A DNA stretch of 64,000 bases. Source: Gluconacetobacter takamatsuzukensis (GTDB lineage: Bacteria > Pseudomonadota > Alphaproteobacteria > Acetobacterales > Acetobacteraceae). The DNA lies in the NCBI RefSeq assembly GCF_014174275.1, contig NZ_JABEQK010000003.1:358989-422988 (forward strand), given 5' to 3'. The notes below the pieces were generated by a model. It did not search any database, had not been told where the DNA came from, and saw nothing but the letters and a program-made list of their open reading frames with translations. Both the position numbers and the translations under genes were made by a program. Below, one piece after another: positions 19,036-27,277 of the stretch. Numbering within the stretch: position 1 is the stretch's first letter; the number at the start of each line of letters is the position of its first letter.

Positions 19036-20085
19036 ATGACCCAATCCGTTCCTCCTGTTGGTGACAGCTCCGACTCCGACCAGTCCGACGCGGATATCGC
19101 GGCGGCCTGCCGGGTCCTGGCGCGCGAGACCGACGGGCTGATGCAGATGGCAGCCGCCCTGCGCGCCCCGGCGGTCGAGGGCGACGACACCCCGCCGCTG
19201 GGCGAGGCCTTCACGCGCGCCATCGCGGCCTTCTCGGCCCTCGCCGGGCGCGTCGTCGTCACCGGCATCGGCAAGTCCGGGCAGATCGGCCGCAAGATCC
19301 AGTCCACCCTGGCCTCCACGGGCACGCCCTCGGTCTTCGTCCACCCGTCGGAGGCCTCGCACGGCGACCTCGGCATGCTCCAGCAAGGCGACGCCGTGCT
19401 GGCGCTCTCCAATTCGGGCGAAACGGCCGAACTGGCCGACATCGTGGCCCATGCGCGCCGCTACGGCCTGCTGCTGGTGGCCATCACCACCCGCGCGGCC
19501 TCGACACTGGCCCGCGCCGCCGACATCCCCCTCATCGTCCCCGATGCGCCCGAGGCCTGCCCGATGGGCCTGGCCCCCACCACCTCCTCCATGATGCAGC
19601 TGGCCCTGGGCGACGCGCTGGCGGTGGTCCTGCTGGAGCGGCGGGGCTTCTCGGCGACCGAATTCGGCATCTTCCATCCCGGCGGCCGGCTGGGCACGCG
19701 CCTGCGCCGCGTCGCGGACCTGATGCATCGCGGCGGCGTCATGCCGCTGGGCACGCCCGACAGCTCGCTGCGGCAGGTCATCATGGAAATGACGCGCAAG
19801 GCCTTCGGCTGCATGGGCGTGGTCGATGCCGACGGCAAGCTGTGCGGCCTGATCACCGACGGCGACCTGCGGCGCGTCCTCGACCGCAACCTGGACCACA
19901 CCCGCGCGGCGGACATCATGAACACCGCGCCCCTGACGACCGAGCCCGACGTGCTGGCCGCCGAGGCCCTGCGGCTGATGAACGCCCGCGCCCGCCCCAT
20001 CACCAGCCTGTTCGTGCTGGATGCCGACCGCGTTCCCGTCGGCATCCTCCATGTCCACGACCTGCTGCGCGCGGGCGTGGCATGA
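19036..20085 (+). CDS. kdsD: Arabinose-5-phosphate isomerase (KpsF/GutQ family)
   Basis: Converts ribulose-5-phosphate to arabinose-5-phosphate, the first step toward KDO for LPS core. 349 aa: an N-terminal SIS domain with VVVTGIGKSGQIGRK and ALSNSGET, the GLAPTTSSMMQLALGDALAV block, the EFGIFHPGGRLGTRL block that marks this family, and two C-terminal CBS domains (VADLMHRGG and ADIMNTAPL starts). The stop overlaps the lptC start (ATGA), making it the first gene of the kdsD-lptC-lptA-lptB run and linking KDO synthesis with LPS transport. Confidence 0.95.
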   Translation: MTQSVPPVGDSSDSDQSDADIAAACRVLARETDGLMQMAAALRAPAVEGDDTPPLGEAFTRAIAAFSALAGRVVVTGIGKSGQIGRKIQSTLASTGTPSVFVHPSEASHGDLGMLQQGDAVLALSNSGETAELADIVAHARRYGLLLVAITTRAASTLARAADIPLIVPDAPEACPMGLAPTTSSMMQLALGDALAVVLLERRGFSATEFGIFHPGGRLGTRLRRVADLMHRGGVMPLGTPDSSLRQVIMEMTRKAFGCMGVVDADGKLCGLITDGDLRRVLDRNLDHTRAADIMNTAPLTTEPDVLAAEALRLMNARARPITSLFVLDADRVPVGILHVHDLLRAGVA

Positions 20086-20861
20086 GCCTCCCCCCGCCCC
20101 CCGACGGCGACACGCCGCCCCGGCGCGAGGATTTCGCGCGCTCCGCCGACCAGATCGCGCGGCAGCGGTCGCTGCTGCACCAGGATACGTCGCGCCTGCG
20201 CCGGGTCCTCCGGCCCAGCGACATCACCCGCCGCCGGCGCCTGGTTCGCTGGGCCAAATGGGCCCTGCCGGCCGCCGCTTTGCTGCTGCTCAGCTCCATC
20301 GCCGTGTGGCCGGCCATCGACCGGCTGGTCAACATGCAGCGCGGCGCCCTGCGCGAGATGGAAAACCTGCGCGTCTCCAGCGGCAACATGCTCGGCGCCG
20401 TCTATCGAGGGCTGGACGACCACGACCGGCCGTTCATGATCACCGCCGACCAGGCCCAGCAGGTGGGCCCCGACCGCATCAACCTGGCCCGCCCGGCCGC
20501 CGACACCCTGACCCAGGGCGGCGACTGGATGATGGTCAGCGCCGCGCAGGGCGTGTATCTGCAACGGGAACAATTGCTGGACCTGACGCAGGACGTGTCC
20601 CTCTACCGCGAAGACGGCGTGATCATGACCGGCGTCACCGCCGACATGGACCTCAGGCAGGGCATCATCGCCTCCGACCAGTGGGTCCATGCCGAAGGCC
20701 CGTTCGGCGTGCTGGACGCCCAGGGCGTCCTGCTGTCCCAGCATGAGGGGATCGCCCAGTTCCGCGGCCCCGGCCGGCTGGTCCTGAACGACGACGCCCA
20801 TGCCGGCCCGGCATCCCACCCTTCCACCCCCCAAGCCGCCCAGACGGAGCCCAGTCGATGA
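20082..20861 (+). CDS. lptC: LPS export system protein LptC
   Basis: 259-aa inner-membrane anchored protein that hands LPS from LptB2FG to LptA. One membrane segment at about residues 58-79 (KWALPAAALLLLSSIAVWP) is preceded by an Arg-rich cytoplasmic stretch (RRRRLVRWAK). The periplasmic part is a LptC/OstA-like beta-jellyroll region with DADMDLRQG-like and QDVSLYREDG strands. Sequence conservation in this family is low, so the call rests on the single-TM topology, the jellyroll-type strands and its position between kdsD and lptA. The start ATGA overlaps kdsD and the stop overlaps lptA. Confidence 0.85.
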   Translation: MSLPPPPDGDTPPRREDFARSADQIARQRSLLHQDTSRLRRVLRPSDITRRRRLVRWAKWALPAAALLLLSSIAVWPAIDRLVNMQRGALREMENLRVSSGNMLGAVYRGLDDHDRPFMITADQAQQVGPDRINLARPAADTLTQGGDWMMVSAAQGVYLQREQLLDLTQDVSLYREDGVIMTGVTADMDLRQGIIASDQWVHAEGPFGVLDAQGVLLSQHEGIAQFRGPGRLVLNDDAHAGPASHPSTPQAAQTEPSR

Positions 20862-21844
20862 CCGCCCCCGCAAAGGTCGCCTCCGCGTTTCTGCTCCTCG
20901 GCGCCGTGGCCTGCCTGTTTCCCCCGGGCGCCGCGCGCGGCCAGGCCATCGACCTTTCGCATGGCGGCCAGATCAGCGTCACGGCAGCCGGCGGCTTCGA
21001 CTGGGACCAGAAGACCCAGACCGTCACCGCCTACGACAAGGCCCAGGCGACCCGGGGCAACGTCACCGTCACCGGCGACCGCCTGATCGCCTTCTACCGC
21101 AAGAAGGCCGCGCCCGGCTCCGCCGCGGGCGCCCCCGCCGAGCCGGCGGCACAGCCCGCCGCCGGCGCCCAGGGCATGGACGCCGGATCGGGCGCCAACG
21201 AGGTCTATCGCCTGAACGCGCTGGGCCATGTCCATATCTTCACCGACACCGACCAGGCCTGGGGCGACAAGGCCGTCTACGACATCGACCAGGCGGTGAT
21301 GATCCTGACCGGCACCGGGCTGAAGCTGACCACGCCGCAGGATGTCCTGACCGCCCGGGATTCGATGGAATATTATTCCCAGACCCGCATGTCGGTCGGC
21401 AGGGGCAACGCCACCGTCACCACCAATGACGGCCGGCAGATCCGCGCCGACGTGCTGGTCGGCTACAGCGCACCGACCCAACCCGCCCCCCAGACCACGC
21501 CCCAATCCACACCCCAGCCCGCCCCGCAGGCGGCCGGAAAGGGCGCCGAGCCATTGACCAGTTCGGGGAAGCTGGAAAAAGTGAACGCATTCGGCCATGT
21601 CTTCGTCCGCACGCAGACCGAGACCGTGACCGGCGACCGTGGCGTGTATGTCCCCGATACCGGAATCGCGCGGATCGTCGGCAACGTGCATATCACGCGG
21701 GGCCAGAACCAGATCAGCGGAGCCGCGGCAATCGTGAACATGCACACCGGAATCGCCACGATGACCGAACGCCCGGGCGGACGGGTCAGCGGCCTGATCG
21801 TCCCCAACGAGGCCAATCCCCCCCCTGCGGGAACCCAGCGATGA
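20858..21844 (+). CDS. lptA: LPS transport periplasmic protein LptA (OstA-like)
   Basis: 328 aa with a signal peptide (about residues 1-29, cleavage near AARGQA), so periplasmic bridge material. OstA/LptA-type strands occur twice: NALGHVHIFTDTDQAWGDKA with VYDIDQAVMILTG, and NAFGHVFVRTQTETVTGDRG with VYVPDTGIARIVGNV. A low-complexity Pro/Gln/Ala linker lies between them (about residues 206-230), and another Ala/Pro-rich insert sits near residue 95. It is longer than most alphaproteobacterial LptA proteins because of these inserts. ATGA overlaps at both ends tie it to lptC and lptB. Confidence 0.88.
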   Translation: MTAPAKVASAFLLLGAVACLFPPGAARGQAIDLSHGGQISVTAAGGFDWDQKTQTVTAYDKAQATRGNVTVTGDRLIAFYRKKAAPGSAAGAPAEPAAQPAAGAQGMDAGSGANEVYRLNALGHVHIFTDTDQAWGDKAVYDIDQAVMILTGTGLKLTTPQDVLTARDSMEYYSQTRMSVGRGNATVTTNDGRQIRADVLVGYSAPTQPAPQTTPQSTPQPAPQAAGKGAEPLTSSGKLEKVNAFGHVFVRTQTETVTGDRGVYVPDTGIARIVGNVHITRGQNQISGAAAIVNMHTGIATMTERPGGRVSGLIVPNEANPPPAGTQR

Positions 21845-22635
21845 ACGATATCCCCTACGCCCTGTCCGACGAGGCGAAAAACGCGGCCGGGCAGGCGCCC
21901 TTCGGCAGTGCCCTCAGCGGACTGATCGCCAGCGGAATCGGCAAGTCCTACAAGAAGCGGCCGGTGGTCCGGAACGTCTCGCTCCAGGTCAATCGCGGCG
22001 AGGCCGTCGGCCTCCTGGGCCCCAACGGCGCGGGCAAGACCACCAGCTTCTACATGATCGTGGGCCTGGTCCAGCCCGACAGCGGCTCGATCACGCTGGA
22101 CGGCACCGACATCACCCGCCTGCCGATGTACAGGCGCGCCCGGCTGGGCATCGGCTACCTGCCGCAGGAAGCCAGCATCTTCCGCGGCCTGAACGTCGAA
22201 CAGAACATCATGGCGGCACTGGAAGTCGTGGAATCCGACCCCGACCGGCGCGAGGAAATGCTGACCGGCCTGCTGGGCGAATTCGGCATTTCCCACCTCC
22301 GCCGCTCCCCGTCGCTGGCCCTCTCGGGCGGCGAGCGGCGCCGTCTCGAAATCGCCCGCGCCCTGGCCAGCCAGCCCCACTATATCCTGCTCGACGAGCC
22401 TCTGGCGGGCATCGACCCGATCGCGGTGGGCGAAATCCGCGACCTGGTCTCGCACCTCAAGGATCGCGGGATCGGCGTGCTGATCACCGACCACAATGTC
22501 CGCGAGACGCTGGAAGTGATCGACCGCGCCTACATCATGCACAGCGGCCAGGTCCTGATGGAAGGCCGCCCGGAGGAGATCGTCGCCAACGAGGACGTGC
22601 GGCGCGTCTATCTTGGAGAAAATTTCTCCCTCTGA
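21841..22635 (+). CDS. lptB: LPS export ABC transporter ATPase LptB
   Basis: 264-aa ATPase powering LPS extraction through LptFG. Walker A GLLGPNGAGKTTSFYMI, Q-loop region LPQEASIFRGLNVEQNIMA, signature LALSGGERRRLEIARAL, Walker B YILLDEPLAGIDPIA, and switch histidine in VLITDHNVRETL. The N-terminal roughly 30 residues before IASGIGKSYKKRPVV are extra relative to E. coli LptB. lptF and lptG are not in the window, as is usual. Confidence 0.96.
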   Translation: MNDIPYALSDEAKNAAGQAPFGSALSGLIASGIGKSYKKRPVVRNVSLQVNRGEAVGLLGPNGAGKTTSFYMIVGLVQPDSGSITLDGTDITRLPMYRRARLGIGYLPQEASIFRGLNVEQNIMAALEVVESDPDRREEMLTGLLGEFGISHLRRSPSLALSGGERRRLEIARALASQPHYILLDEPLAGIDPIAVGEIRDLVSHLKDRGIGVLITDHNVRETLEVIDRAYIMHSGQVLMEGRPEEIVANEDVRRVYLGENFSL

Positions 22636-22644
22636 CCGCCCGTC

Positions 22645-24009
22645 ATGACCATCGGACCCAAGCTTGCCCTCCGGCAGGCCCAATCCCTGGTCATGACGCC
22701 GCAACTGCGCCAGGCGATCCTGCTGCTGCAACTCTCCAATCTCGACGCCTGGTCGGTCGTCGAGCACGAGATGGAGCGCAACCCCCTGCTGGAACGCCCC
22801 GAGACGGCCGACCCACCGTTCCCGGCCTTCGGCGCACCGCGCCACCTGCCCCCGCCCTCCCTCGGCCCGGCCCGCGATCCCGGCATATGGCACGATCCGC
22901 CTGACGGCCTGGCCGGCCCCGCGCGCCCGCTGCACGAACGACTGGCCGAGCAGGTCCGGCTGTCGCGCTTCGATGCCCGGGAACGGCGGATCGCCGCCCA
23001 CCTGATCACCCTGCTGGATTCCGACGGGCGCCTGCCCCTCTCATCCGCCGAGATCGCCCGCACCCCCGGCATCGACGCCCCGCCGGCACAGGTCGAACGG
23101 GTCCGCCTGGCCATGATGCAGTTCGAACCGACCGGCCTGTTCGCCCATGACCTGGGCGAATGCCTGGCCGCGCAATTGCGCGAACGCGACCGGCTGGACC
23201 CGGCGATGGCCATGCTGCTGCGGCACCTGGACCTGCTGGCCCGGCGCGACCTGCGCCGGCTGCGCACCCTGTGCGGCGTCGACCAGGACGACCTGGCCGC
23301 CATGATCGCCGAAATCCGCACCCTCTCCCCCCGCCCGGCCCATGATGCGGCGGCCGCCGAGGCCGGCATCGTCGTGCCGGACATCCTGATGCTGCCGGCG
23401 CCCGATCATGACTGGATCATCGAGCTCAATCCCGACACCATGCCCCGGGTGGTGGTCAACTCAGCCCTCACCCTGCGCACCACGCTGCGGCTGCGCGATA
23501 CGGACCGCCCCTTCATGACCGAGCGCCTGGCCAGCGCCAACTGGCTGGTCCGCGCCCTCCAGCAGCGGGCCGAGACGATCGTCCGCGTCGCCACCGCCAT
23601 CATGCGCCGCCAGGGCGGCTTCCTGGCCCATGGCGCGGGCCATCTGCGGCCCCTGGTCCTGCGCGACATCGCCGAGGCGGTCGGCCTGCACGAAAGCACC
23701 GTCAGCCGGGTCACGGCGAACAAATACATCGCCACCCCGCGCGGCATGTTCGAGCTGAAATATTTTTTCACCACGGCCATCCCCGGGCGCGCAGGCAGCG
23801 CCGATCACAGCGCCGAGGCCGTCCGCCACCGCATCAAGCTGCTGATTTCGCAGGAATCCCGGCAGGATATCCTGTCTGACGATGCAATTGTGAACGAATT
23901 AATAAAGGAAGGAATAGACATCTCCCGCCGAACCGTGGCCAAATACCGGGATGCGCTGAAAATACCGAATTCAGCGCAGAGAAAACGGGAAAAGGCTTTC
24001 GAGGCCTGA
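22645..24009 (+). CDS. rpoN: RNA polymerase sigma-54 factor
   Basis: 454 aa. Region I is Gln/Leu-rich (LALRQAQSLVMTPQLRQAIL then LLQLSNLDAWSVVEHEMERN). The core-binding region follows. The HTH segment LRDIAEAVGLHESTVSRVTA and the C-terminal RpoN box (SRRTVAKYRDALKIP, consensus ARRTVAKYRE with Ser for Ala and Asp for Glu) recognise the -12 and -24 elements. It lies nine bases after lptB and upstream of hpf, the conserved lptB-rpoN-hpf order of proteobacteria. In diazotrophic acetic acid bacteria sigma-54 drives nif genes, but none are in this window. Confidence 0.96.
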   Translation: MTIGPKLALRQAQSLVMTPQLRQAILLLQLSNLDAWSVVEHEMERNPLLERPETADPPFPAFGAPRHLPPPSLGPARDPGIWHDPPDGLAGPARPLHERLAEQVRLSRFDARERRIAAHLITLLDSDGRLPLSSAEIARTPGIDAPPAQVERVRLAMMQFEPTGLFAHDLGECLAAQLRERDRLDPAMAMLLRHLDLLARRDLRRLRTLCGVDQDDLAAMIAEIRTLSPRPAHDAAAAEAGIVVPDILMLPAPDHDWIIELNPDTMPRVVVNSALTLRTTLRLRDTDRPFMTERLASANWLVRALQQRAETIVRVATAIMRRQGGFLAHGAGHLRPLVLRDIAEAVGLHESTVSRVTANKYIATPRGMFELKYFFTTAIPGRAGSADHSAEAVRHRIKLLISQESRQDILSDDAIVNELIKEGIDISRRTVAKYRDALKIPNSAQRKREKAFEA

Positions 24010-24096
24010 CGCCACCCGGCGGAATATGCATTAAAAAAACCGCCGGCACGGTTCCGTCCGGTTTCGGACGCTCCTCTATTCAAGGGGTGATGTCAC

Positions 24097-24690
24097 ATGC
24101 AGATCAGTGTCGCTGGCAAACAGATCGACCTCTCCGACGCCCTGAAGCACCGCGTTACGGGGCATCTCGATCGCCTTGCCGACAAATATTTCGATCGCGC
24201 CCTGGAAGCCCAGGTCACCTTCAGCCGCGCGCGGTCGTTCTTCACCTGTGATATCAATCTTCACGCCGCACGCGGCCTGACCCTGCGGGGCGAGGGCGAG
24301 GGCACCGACGCCCACGGCGCGTTCGACGACGCCGCCGAACATATGGCCCGGCGCCTCCGCCGCTATCGCGAACGGGTCAACGACCATATCCGCACCCTTC
24401 CCCGCCGCAAATCGCCGGAAATGGGGCGCAGCTACATCCTGCGCCCGGCCGACGATGCCGGACAGGCGACCAACGGCGCGGCGCGCGACACCAGCGCCCA
24501 CGCCTATGCGACCATCGTCGCGGAACGCCCGGCGGAAATCGCCACCCTCAGCGTCAGCGAGGCCGTGATGCGCCTCGACCTGGCGGCCTCCACCCTGCTG
24601 ATGTTCCGCAACAGCATCAGCGAGCAGATCAACGTCATCTACCGCCGGCAGGACGGCAATATCGGCTGGCTGGATCCCACCCCCGGCTGA
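24097..24690 (+). CDS. hpf: Ribosome hibernation promoting factor, long form
   Basis: 197 aa. The N-terminal YfiA/RaiA domain (MQISVAGKQIDLSDALKHRV ... RRLRRYRERVNDH) binds the 30S decoding centre. After a linker, the C-terminal dimerisation domain (VSEAVMRLDLAASTLLMFRN, then INVIYRRQDGNIGWLDP) promotes 100S dimers. The presence of both domains marks the long HPF of alphaproteobacteria. GGGG precedes the ATG with suitable spacing. It lies downstream of rpoN after an 87-base gap that may carry its own promoter. Confidence 0.94.
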   Translation: MQISVAGKQIDLSDALKHRVTGHLDRLADKYFDRALEAQVTFSRARSFFTCDINLHAARGLTLRGEGEGTDAHGAFDDAAEHMARRLRRYRERVNDHIRTLPRRKSPEMGRSYILRPADDAGQATNGAARDTSAHAYATIVAERPAEIATLSVSEAVMRLDLAASTLLMFRNSISEQINVIYRRQDGNIGWLDPTPG

Positions 24691-24703
24691 TGCCGGGCGC
24701 AAC

Positions 24704-24740
24704 GCCTGTGCCGGGACGCATCGATCGTCCCGGCACAGGC
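24704..24740. terminator. 15-bp perfect hairpin between convergent hpf and DUF1150 genes
   Basis: GCCTGTGCCGGGACG (24704-24718) and its exact complement (24726-24740) flank a seven-base loop. It lies between two convergent genes and can act on both strands. There is no T-run on either side, so it is a strong hairpin terminator candidate without the classic U-tract. Confidence 0.6.
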
Positions 24741-24759
24741 AGCCATCGGCCGGCTGCCT

Positions 24760-25023
24760 TCAGTGCAGCAGCGCAGGCACCATCTCGTGTTGCAGGATCG
24801 CCTCGACGGCCGTCTCCTGGTCCTCGGTCAGTGCCATCGGGGTACCGTCGGCCGCGTGAATGGCAAACGCGTCCTCCCCTTCGATGATCACGGGCTTGAT
24901 ATAGGCCACCCGCGACACGCCCAGCGCCCGCATCTGGATATCCGTCAGATGCCGCACGTCGGCGGCCATCGGCGTATGGTCGGCCTGAAGCACGACCTGG
25001 CCGTTTTGTGTCGTAATTCTCAT
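24760..25023 (-). CDS. DUF1150 family protein
   Basis: 87 aa, small soluble protein. The pattern ALGVSRVAYIKPV ... FAIHAADGTPMALTEDQETA matches the DUF1150 family, which in alphaproteobacteria sits next to hsp20 genes as here. Function is unknown; the linkage suggests a heat-shock or proteostasis accessory. It is 97 bases downstream of hsp20 on the same strand and probably shares its heat-shock promoter. Confidence 0.85.
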   Translation of the reverse strand: MRITTQNGQVVLQADHTPMAADVRHLTDIQMRALGVSRVAYIKPVIIEGEDAFAIHAADGTPMALTEDQETAVEAILQHEMVPALLH

Positions 25024-25120
25024 GATCCGATCCTCCGTAAGGACGCTTCCCCGTCAGGCGGCGACCGTCCCGTTGGCCAGTGCGGCGGCGATGGCAGAAG
25101 CGGGCTTGGCAGCCTGCCGC

Positions 25121-25609
25121 TCAATCGTCCTCGAGCGCCCGCACGACGCGCTGTGGGCGGGCCTTGGGCAGGTCGATCTCGGTCGGTGCCCCACCCGAAC
25201 GTCCCTGCGTGATCTCGATCAGCTTGACCCGCACTTCCGGCTGCGGCCGCACCAGGTCGATATGCAGCAGGCCGTTATCCAGCCATGCCCCGCTGACCTC
25301 GATACCCTCGGCCAGCACGAACGCCTTCTGGAATTGCCGCGCGGCAATGCCGCGATGCAGGAAGACGCGCCCCTGCGTGTCGTCGGTCTGGCGCCCGCGA
25401 ATGACAAGCTGGTTGTCTTCCTGCGTGATCTGCAGATCGTCCATCACGAATCCCGCGACCGCGAGCGTGATGCGGAGCGACGTGGCATTCAGCTGTTCGA
25501 TATTATACGGGGGATAGCCATCGGCAGCCCCCTTCGACGCGCGTTCCAACATCTGTTCCAGATGGTCAAACCCCAGAAACATGGGGGATCCGAAAAGCCT
25601 ACCCGACAT
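25121..25609 (-). CDS. Small heat shock protein, Hsp20 family
   Basis: 162-aa ATP-independent chaperone that holds unfolding proteins. The alpha-crystallin domain is complete: PPYNIEQLNATSLRITLAVA, NQLVIRGRQTDD, VFLHRGIAARQFQKAFVLAE and GLLHIDLVRPQPEVRVKLIEI. The N-terminal FDHLEQMLERASKGAADGYP is the class A IbpA-like form of alphaproteobacteria. The ATG at 25609 has AGGAGG five bases upstream, and that Shine-Dalgarno is buried in an imperfect hairpin (see the leader feature). Divergent from def. Confidence 0.95.
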   Translation of the reverse strand: MSGRLFGSPMFLGFDHLEQMLERASKGAADGYPPYNIEQLNATSLRITLAVAGFVMDDLQITQEDNQLVIRGRQTDDTQGRVFLHRGIAARQFQKAFVLAEGIEVSGAWLDNGLLHIDLVRPQPEVRVKLIEITQGRSGGAPTEIDLPKARPQRVVRALEDD

Positions 25610-25614
25610 CCAGG

Positions 25615-25669
25615 CCTCCTCTACCGAGCGAGACGATCACGCGGACCCGTCATCGGCGCCCGCGTCGTC
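25615..25669 (-). promoter_or_regulatory. Putative ROSE-like RNA thermometer in the hsp20 leader
   Basis: On the hsp20 strand the leader folds into two hairpins. The first pairs GACGACGCGG (25669-25660) with CCGCG..TCGTC (25644-25632, three-base bulge). The second places CUCGCUC (25632-25626) opposite GAGGAGG (25621-25615), which contains the Shine-Dalgarno, with a GGUA loop. The UCGCU segment fits the ROSE anti-SD consensus U(U/C)GCU, and the helix contains U-G, C-A and G-G mismatches, as expected for a helix that melts with heat. Inferred from sequence only. Confidence 0.5.
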
Positions 25670-25670
25670 A

Positions 25671-25700
25671 TGATATGGGACGCCCGGCCGGTTCCGCAAG
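25671..25700 (-). promoter_or_regulatory. Sigma-32-type heat-shock promoter of hsp20
   Basis: Reading toward hsp20: CTTGCGG (25700-25694), 14-base spacer, CCCATATCA (25679-25671). This resembles the RpoH consensus (CTTGAAA-N13/15-CCCCATNT). The predicted transcript start is about 25665, giving a leader of roughly 55 bases. Confidence 0.55.
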
Positions 25701-25773
25701 GCCATGCCCCGCCCGGCCCCATACGCGCGCGTAGCCACTGGCGCGCGCGCGCCAGGATCGCTACATCGCCCCT

Positions 25774-26313
25774 ATGATCAGTCACGACGAAATCGCCGCC
25801 GCCATCCCCATGCCGATCCTGGTGGCGCCCCAGGCCATCCTGCGCCAGAAGACCCGCCTGGTCCGGCCGGAAGACGAACCCATGCTGCGCGAGGCCCTGC
25901 CCCGCATGTTCGCCGCGATGTACCAGGCGCCGGGCATCGGCCTGGCCGCGCCGCAGGTCGGCATGGGCCTGCGCTTCGCCATCGTGGACCTGGGCGAGGA
26001 ACGCCAGCGCGACCCGCTGGTCCTCATCAATCCCGAAATCATCGCGGAATCGGAAACCCTGGTCTCGCGTGAGGAAGGATGCCTGTCGCTGCCCAACCAG
26101 TATGCCGACGTGGTCCGCCCCCAGCAGGTGCGCGTCCGCTACCGCACCGTGGACGGCACCGAGCAGGAAATGGAGGCCGACGACCTGCTGGCCACCTGCA
26201 TCCAGCACGAGATCGACCATCTGGAGGGCATCCTCTTCGTCGATCACCTCTCGACCCTGAAGCGCAACATGATCATGCGCCGCCTCGCCAAGGAACAGCG
26301 CCAGAAGCGGTAG
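25774..26313 (+). CDS. def: Peptide deformylase
   Basis: Removes the formyl group from nascent protein N-termini; Fe(II)/Zn enzyme of 179 aa. Motif 1 GIGLAAPQVG, motif 2 EEGCLSLP with the metal Cys, and motif 3 QHEIDHLEGILFVD with both metal His residues and catalytic Glu are all intact. First gene of def-fmt-truA, with fmt 46 bases downstream. Divergent from hsp20; the 164-base shared region contains a 16-bp palindrome of alternating GC (25738-25753). Confidence 0.97.
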   Translation: MISHDEIAAAIPMPILVAPQAILRQKTRLVRPEDEPMLREALPRMFAAMYQAPGIGLAAPQVGMGLRFAIVDLGEERQRDPLVLINPEIIAESETLVSREEGCLSLPNQYADVVRPQQVRVRYRTVDGTEQEMEADDLLATCIQHEIDHLEGILFVDHLSTLKRNMIMRRLAKEQRQKR

Positions 26314-26359
26314 AGGCACCCTCCCAGCCTGTACATATCCAACCGGATGGAGCCCCTTC

Positions 26360-27277
26360 ATGCGCCTGGCCTTCATGGGCACCCCGGATTTCGCGGTGCC
26401 CGCCCTGCTCGCCCTTCATGCGGCGGGGCATGAGATCGCAATCGTCTACAGCCAACCCCCCCGGCCGGCCGGACGCGGCCAGTCGGTCCGCCTCTCGCCC
26501 GTCCACCAGGCGGCCGAAACCCTCGGCCTGCCGGTACGCACGCCCGCGCGCCTGCGTACCAATGCCGAGGAACATGCCTTTTTCCGGGACTTGAAGCTCG
26601 ATGCCGCCGTGGTCGCGGCCTACGGGCTGATCCTGCCGGCCGCGATGCTCGACGCCCCTGCTCTGGGATGCCTGAACATCCACGCCAGCCTGCTGCCCCG
26701 CTGGCGCGGCGCCGCCCCGATCCAGGCAGCGATCCTGGCCGGCGACAGCGAAAGCGGGGTCACGATCATGCGGATGGACGAAGGGCTGGATACCGGCAAG
26801 ATGCTGCTGTCCGACCAGGTCGCGCTCACCCCGGCCACCACCGCCACCACCCTGCATGACGACCTCGCCGCCATGGGCGCGCGCCTCATCGTCACCACGC
26901 TGGCCCAACCGGCCGGCCCCGGCCAGCCACAGCCCGAACAGGGCGTGACCTATGCCGGCCGCCTGACGCGCGAGGACGGGCGCATCGACTGGACGCGCGA
27001 CGCCGCCGCGCTCGACCGCCAGATCCGCGCCCTGACCCCCTGGCCCGGCACCTTCACGACCCTGAACGGCGAGGTGCTGAAAATCGGCGCCGCCACCCTC
27101 GCCCCGGCTGCCCACCTCGCGCCCCCGGGGAAGATCCTGGACGAAGCGTTGACCGTGGCCACCGGCGACGGAGCCCTCCGCATCACCCGCCTGCAACGCC
27201 CCGGCCGGGGCATGATGGACGCCGACCCGTTCCTGCGCGGCCAGCCCGTACCGGCCGGAACGGTGCTGGGATCGTGA
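26360..27277 (+). CDS. fmt: Methionyl-tRNA formyltransferase
   Basis: Formylates initiator Met-tRNA using 10-formyl-tetrahydrofolate; 305 aa. The N-terminal domain has FMGTPDFAVPAL, the catalytic-site segment LNIHASLLPRWRGAAPIQAA (Asn-His) and MRMDEGLDTG; the C-terminal OB-fold tRNA-binding domain follows (PWPGTFTTLNGEVLKI). GGAG is seven bases before the ATG. The stop overlaps the GTG start of truA (GTGA). It works as a pair with the adjacent deformylase. Confidence 0.96.
   Translation: MRLAFMGTPDFAVPALLALHAAGHEIAIVYSQPPRPAGRGQSVRLSPVHQAAETLGLPVRTPARLRTNAEEHAFFRDLKLDAAVVAAYGLILPAAMLDAPALGCLNIHASLLPRWRGAAPIQAAILAGDSESGVTIMRMDEGLDTGKMLLSDQVALTPATTATTLHDDLAAMGARLIVTTLAQPAGPGQPQPEQGVTYAGRLTREDGRIDWTRDAAALDRQIRALTPWPGTFTTLNGEVLKIGAATLAPAAHLAPPGKILDEALTVATGDGALRITRLQRPGRGMMDADPFLRGQPVPAGTVLGS

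Noticed and set aside
24010..24096. GGCACGGTTCCGT... between rpoN and hpf, considered as a sigma-54 promoter
   Set aside because: The GC element at -12 is missing and the spacing to a TTGC is wrong.
25738..25753. CTGGCGCGCGCGCCAG palindrome between hsp20 and def, considered as an operator
   Set aside because: Alternating GC runs arise easily in this composition and the site is not tied to either promoter.
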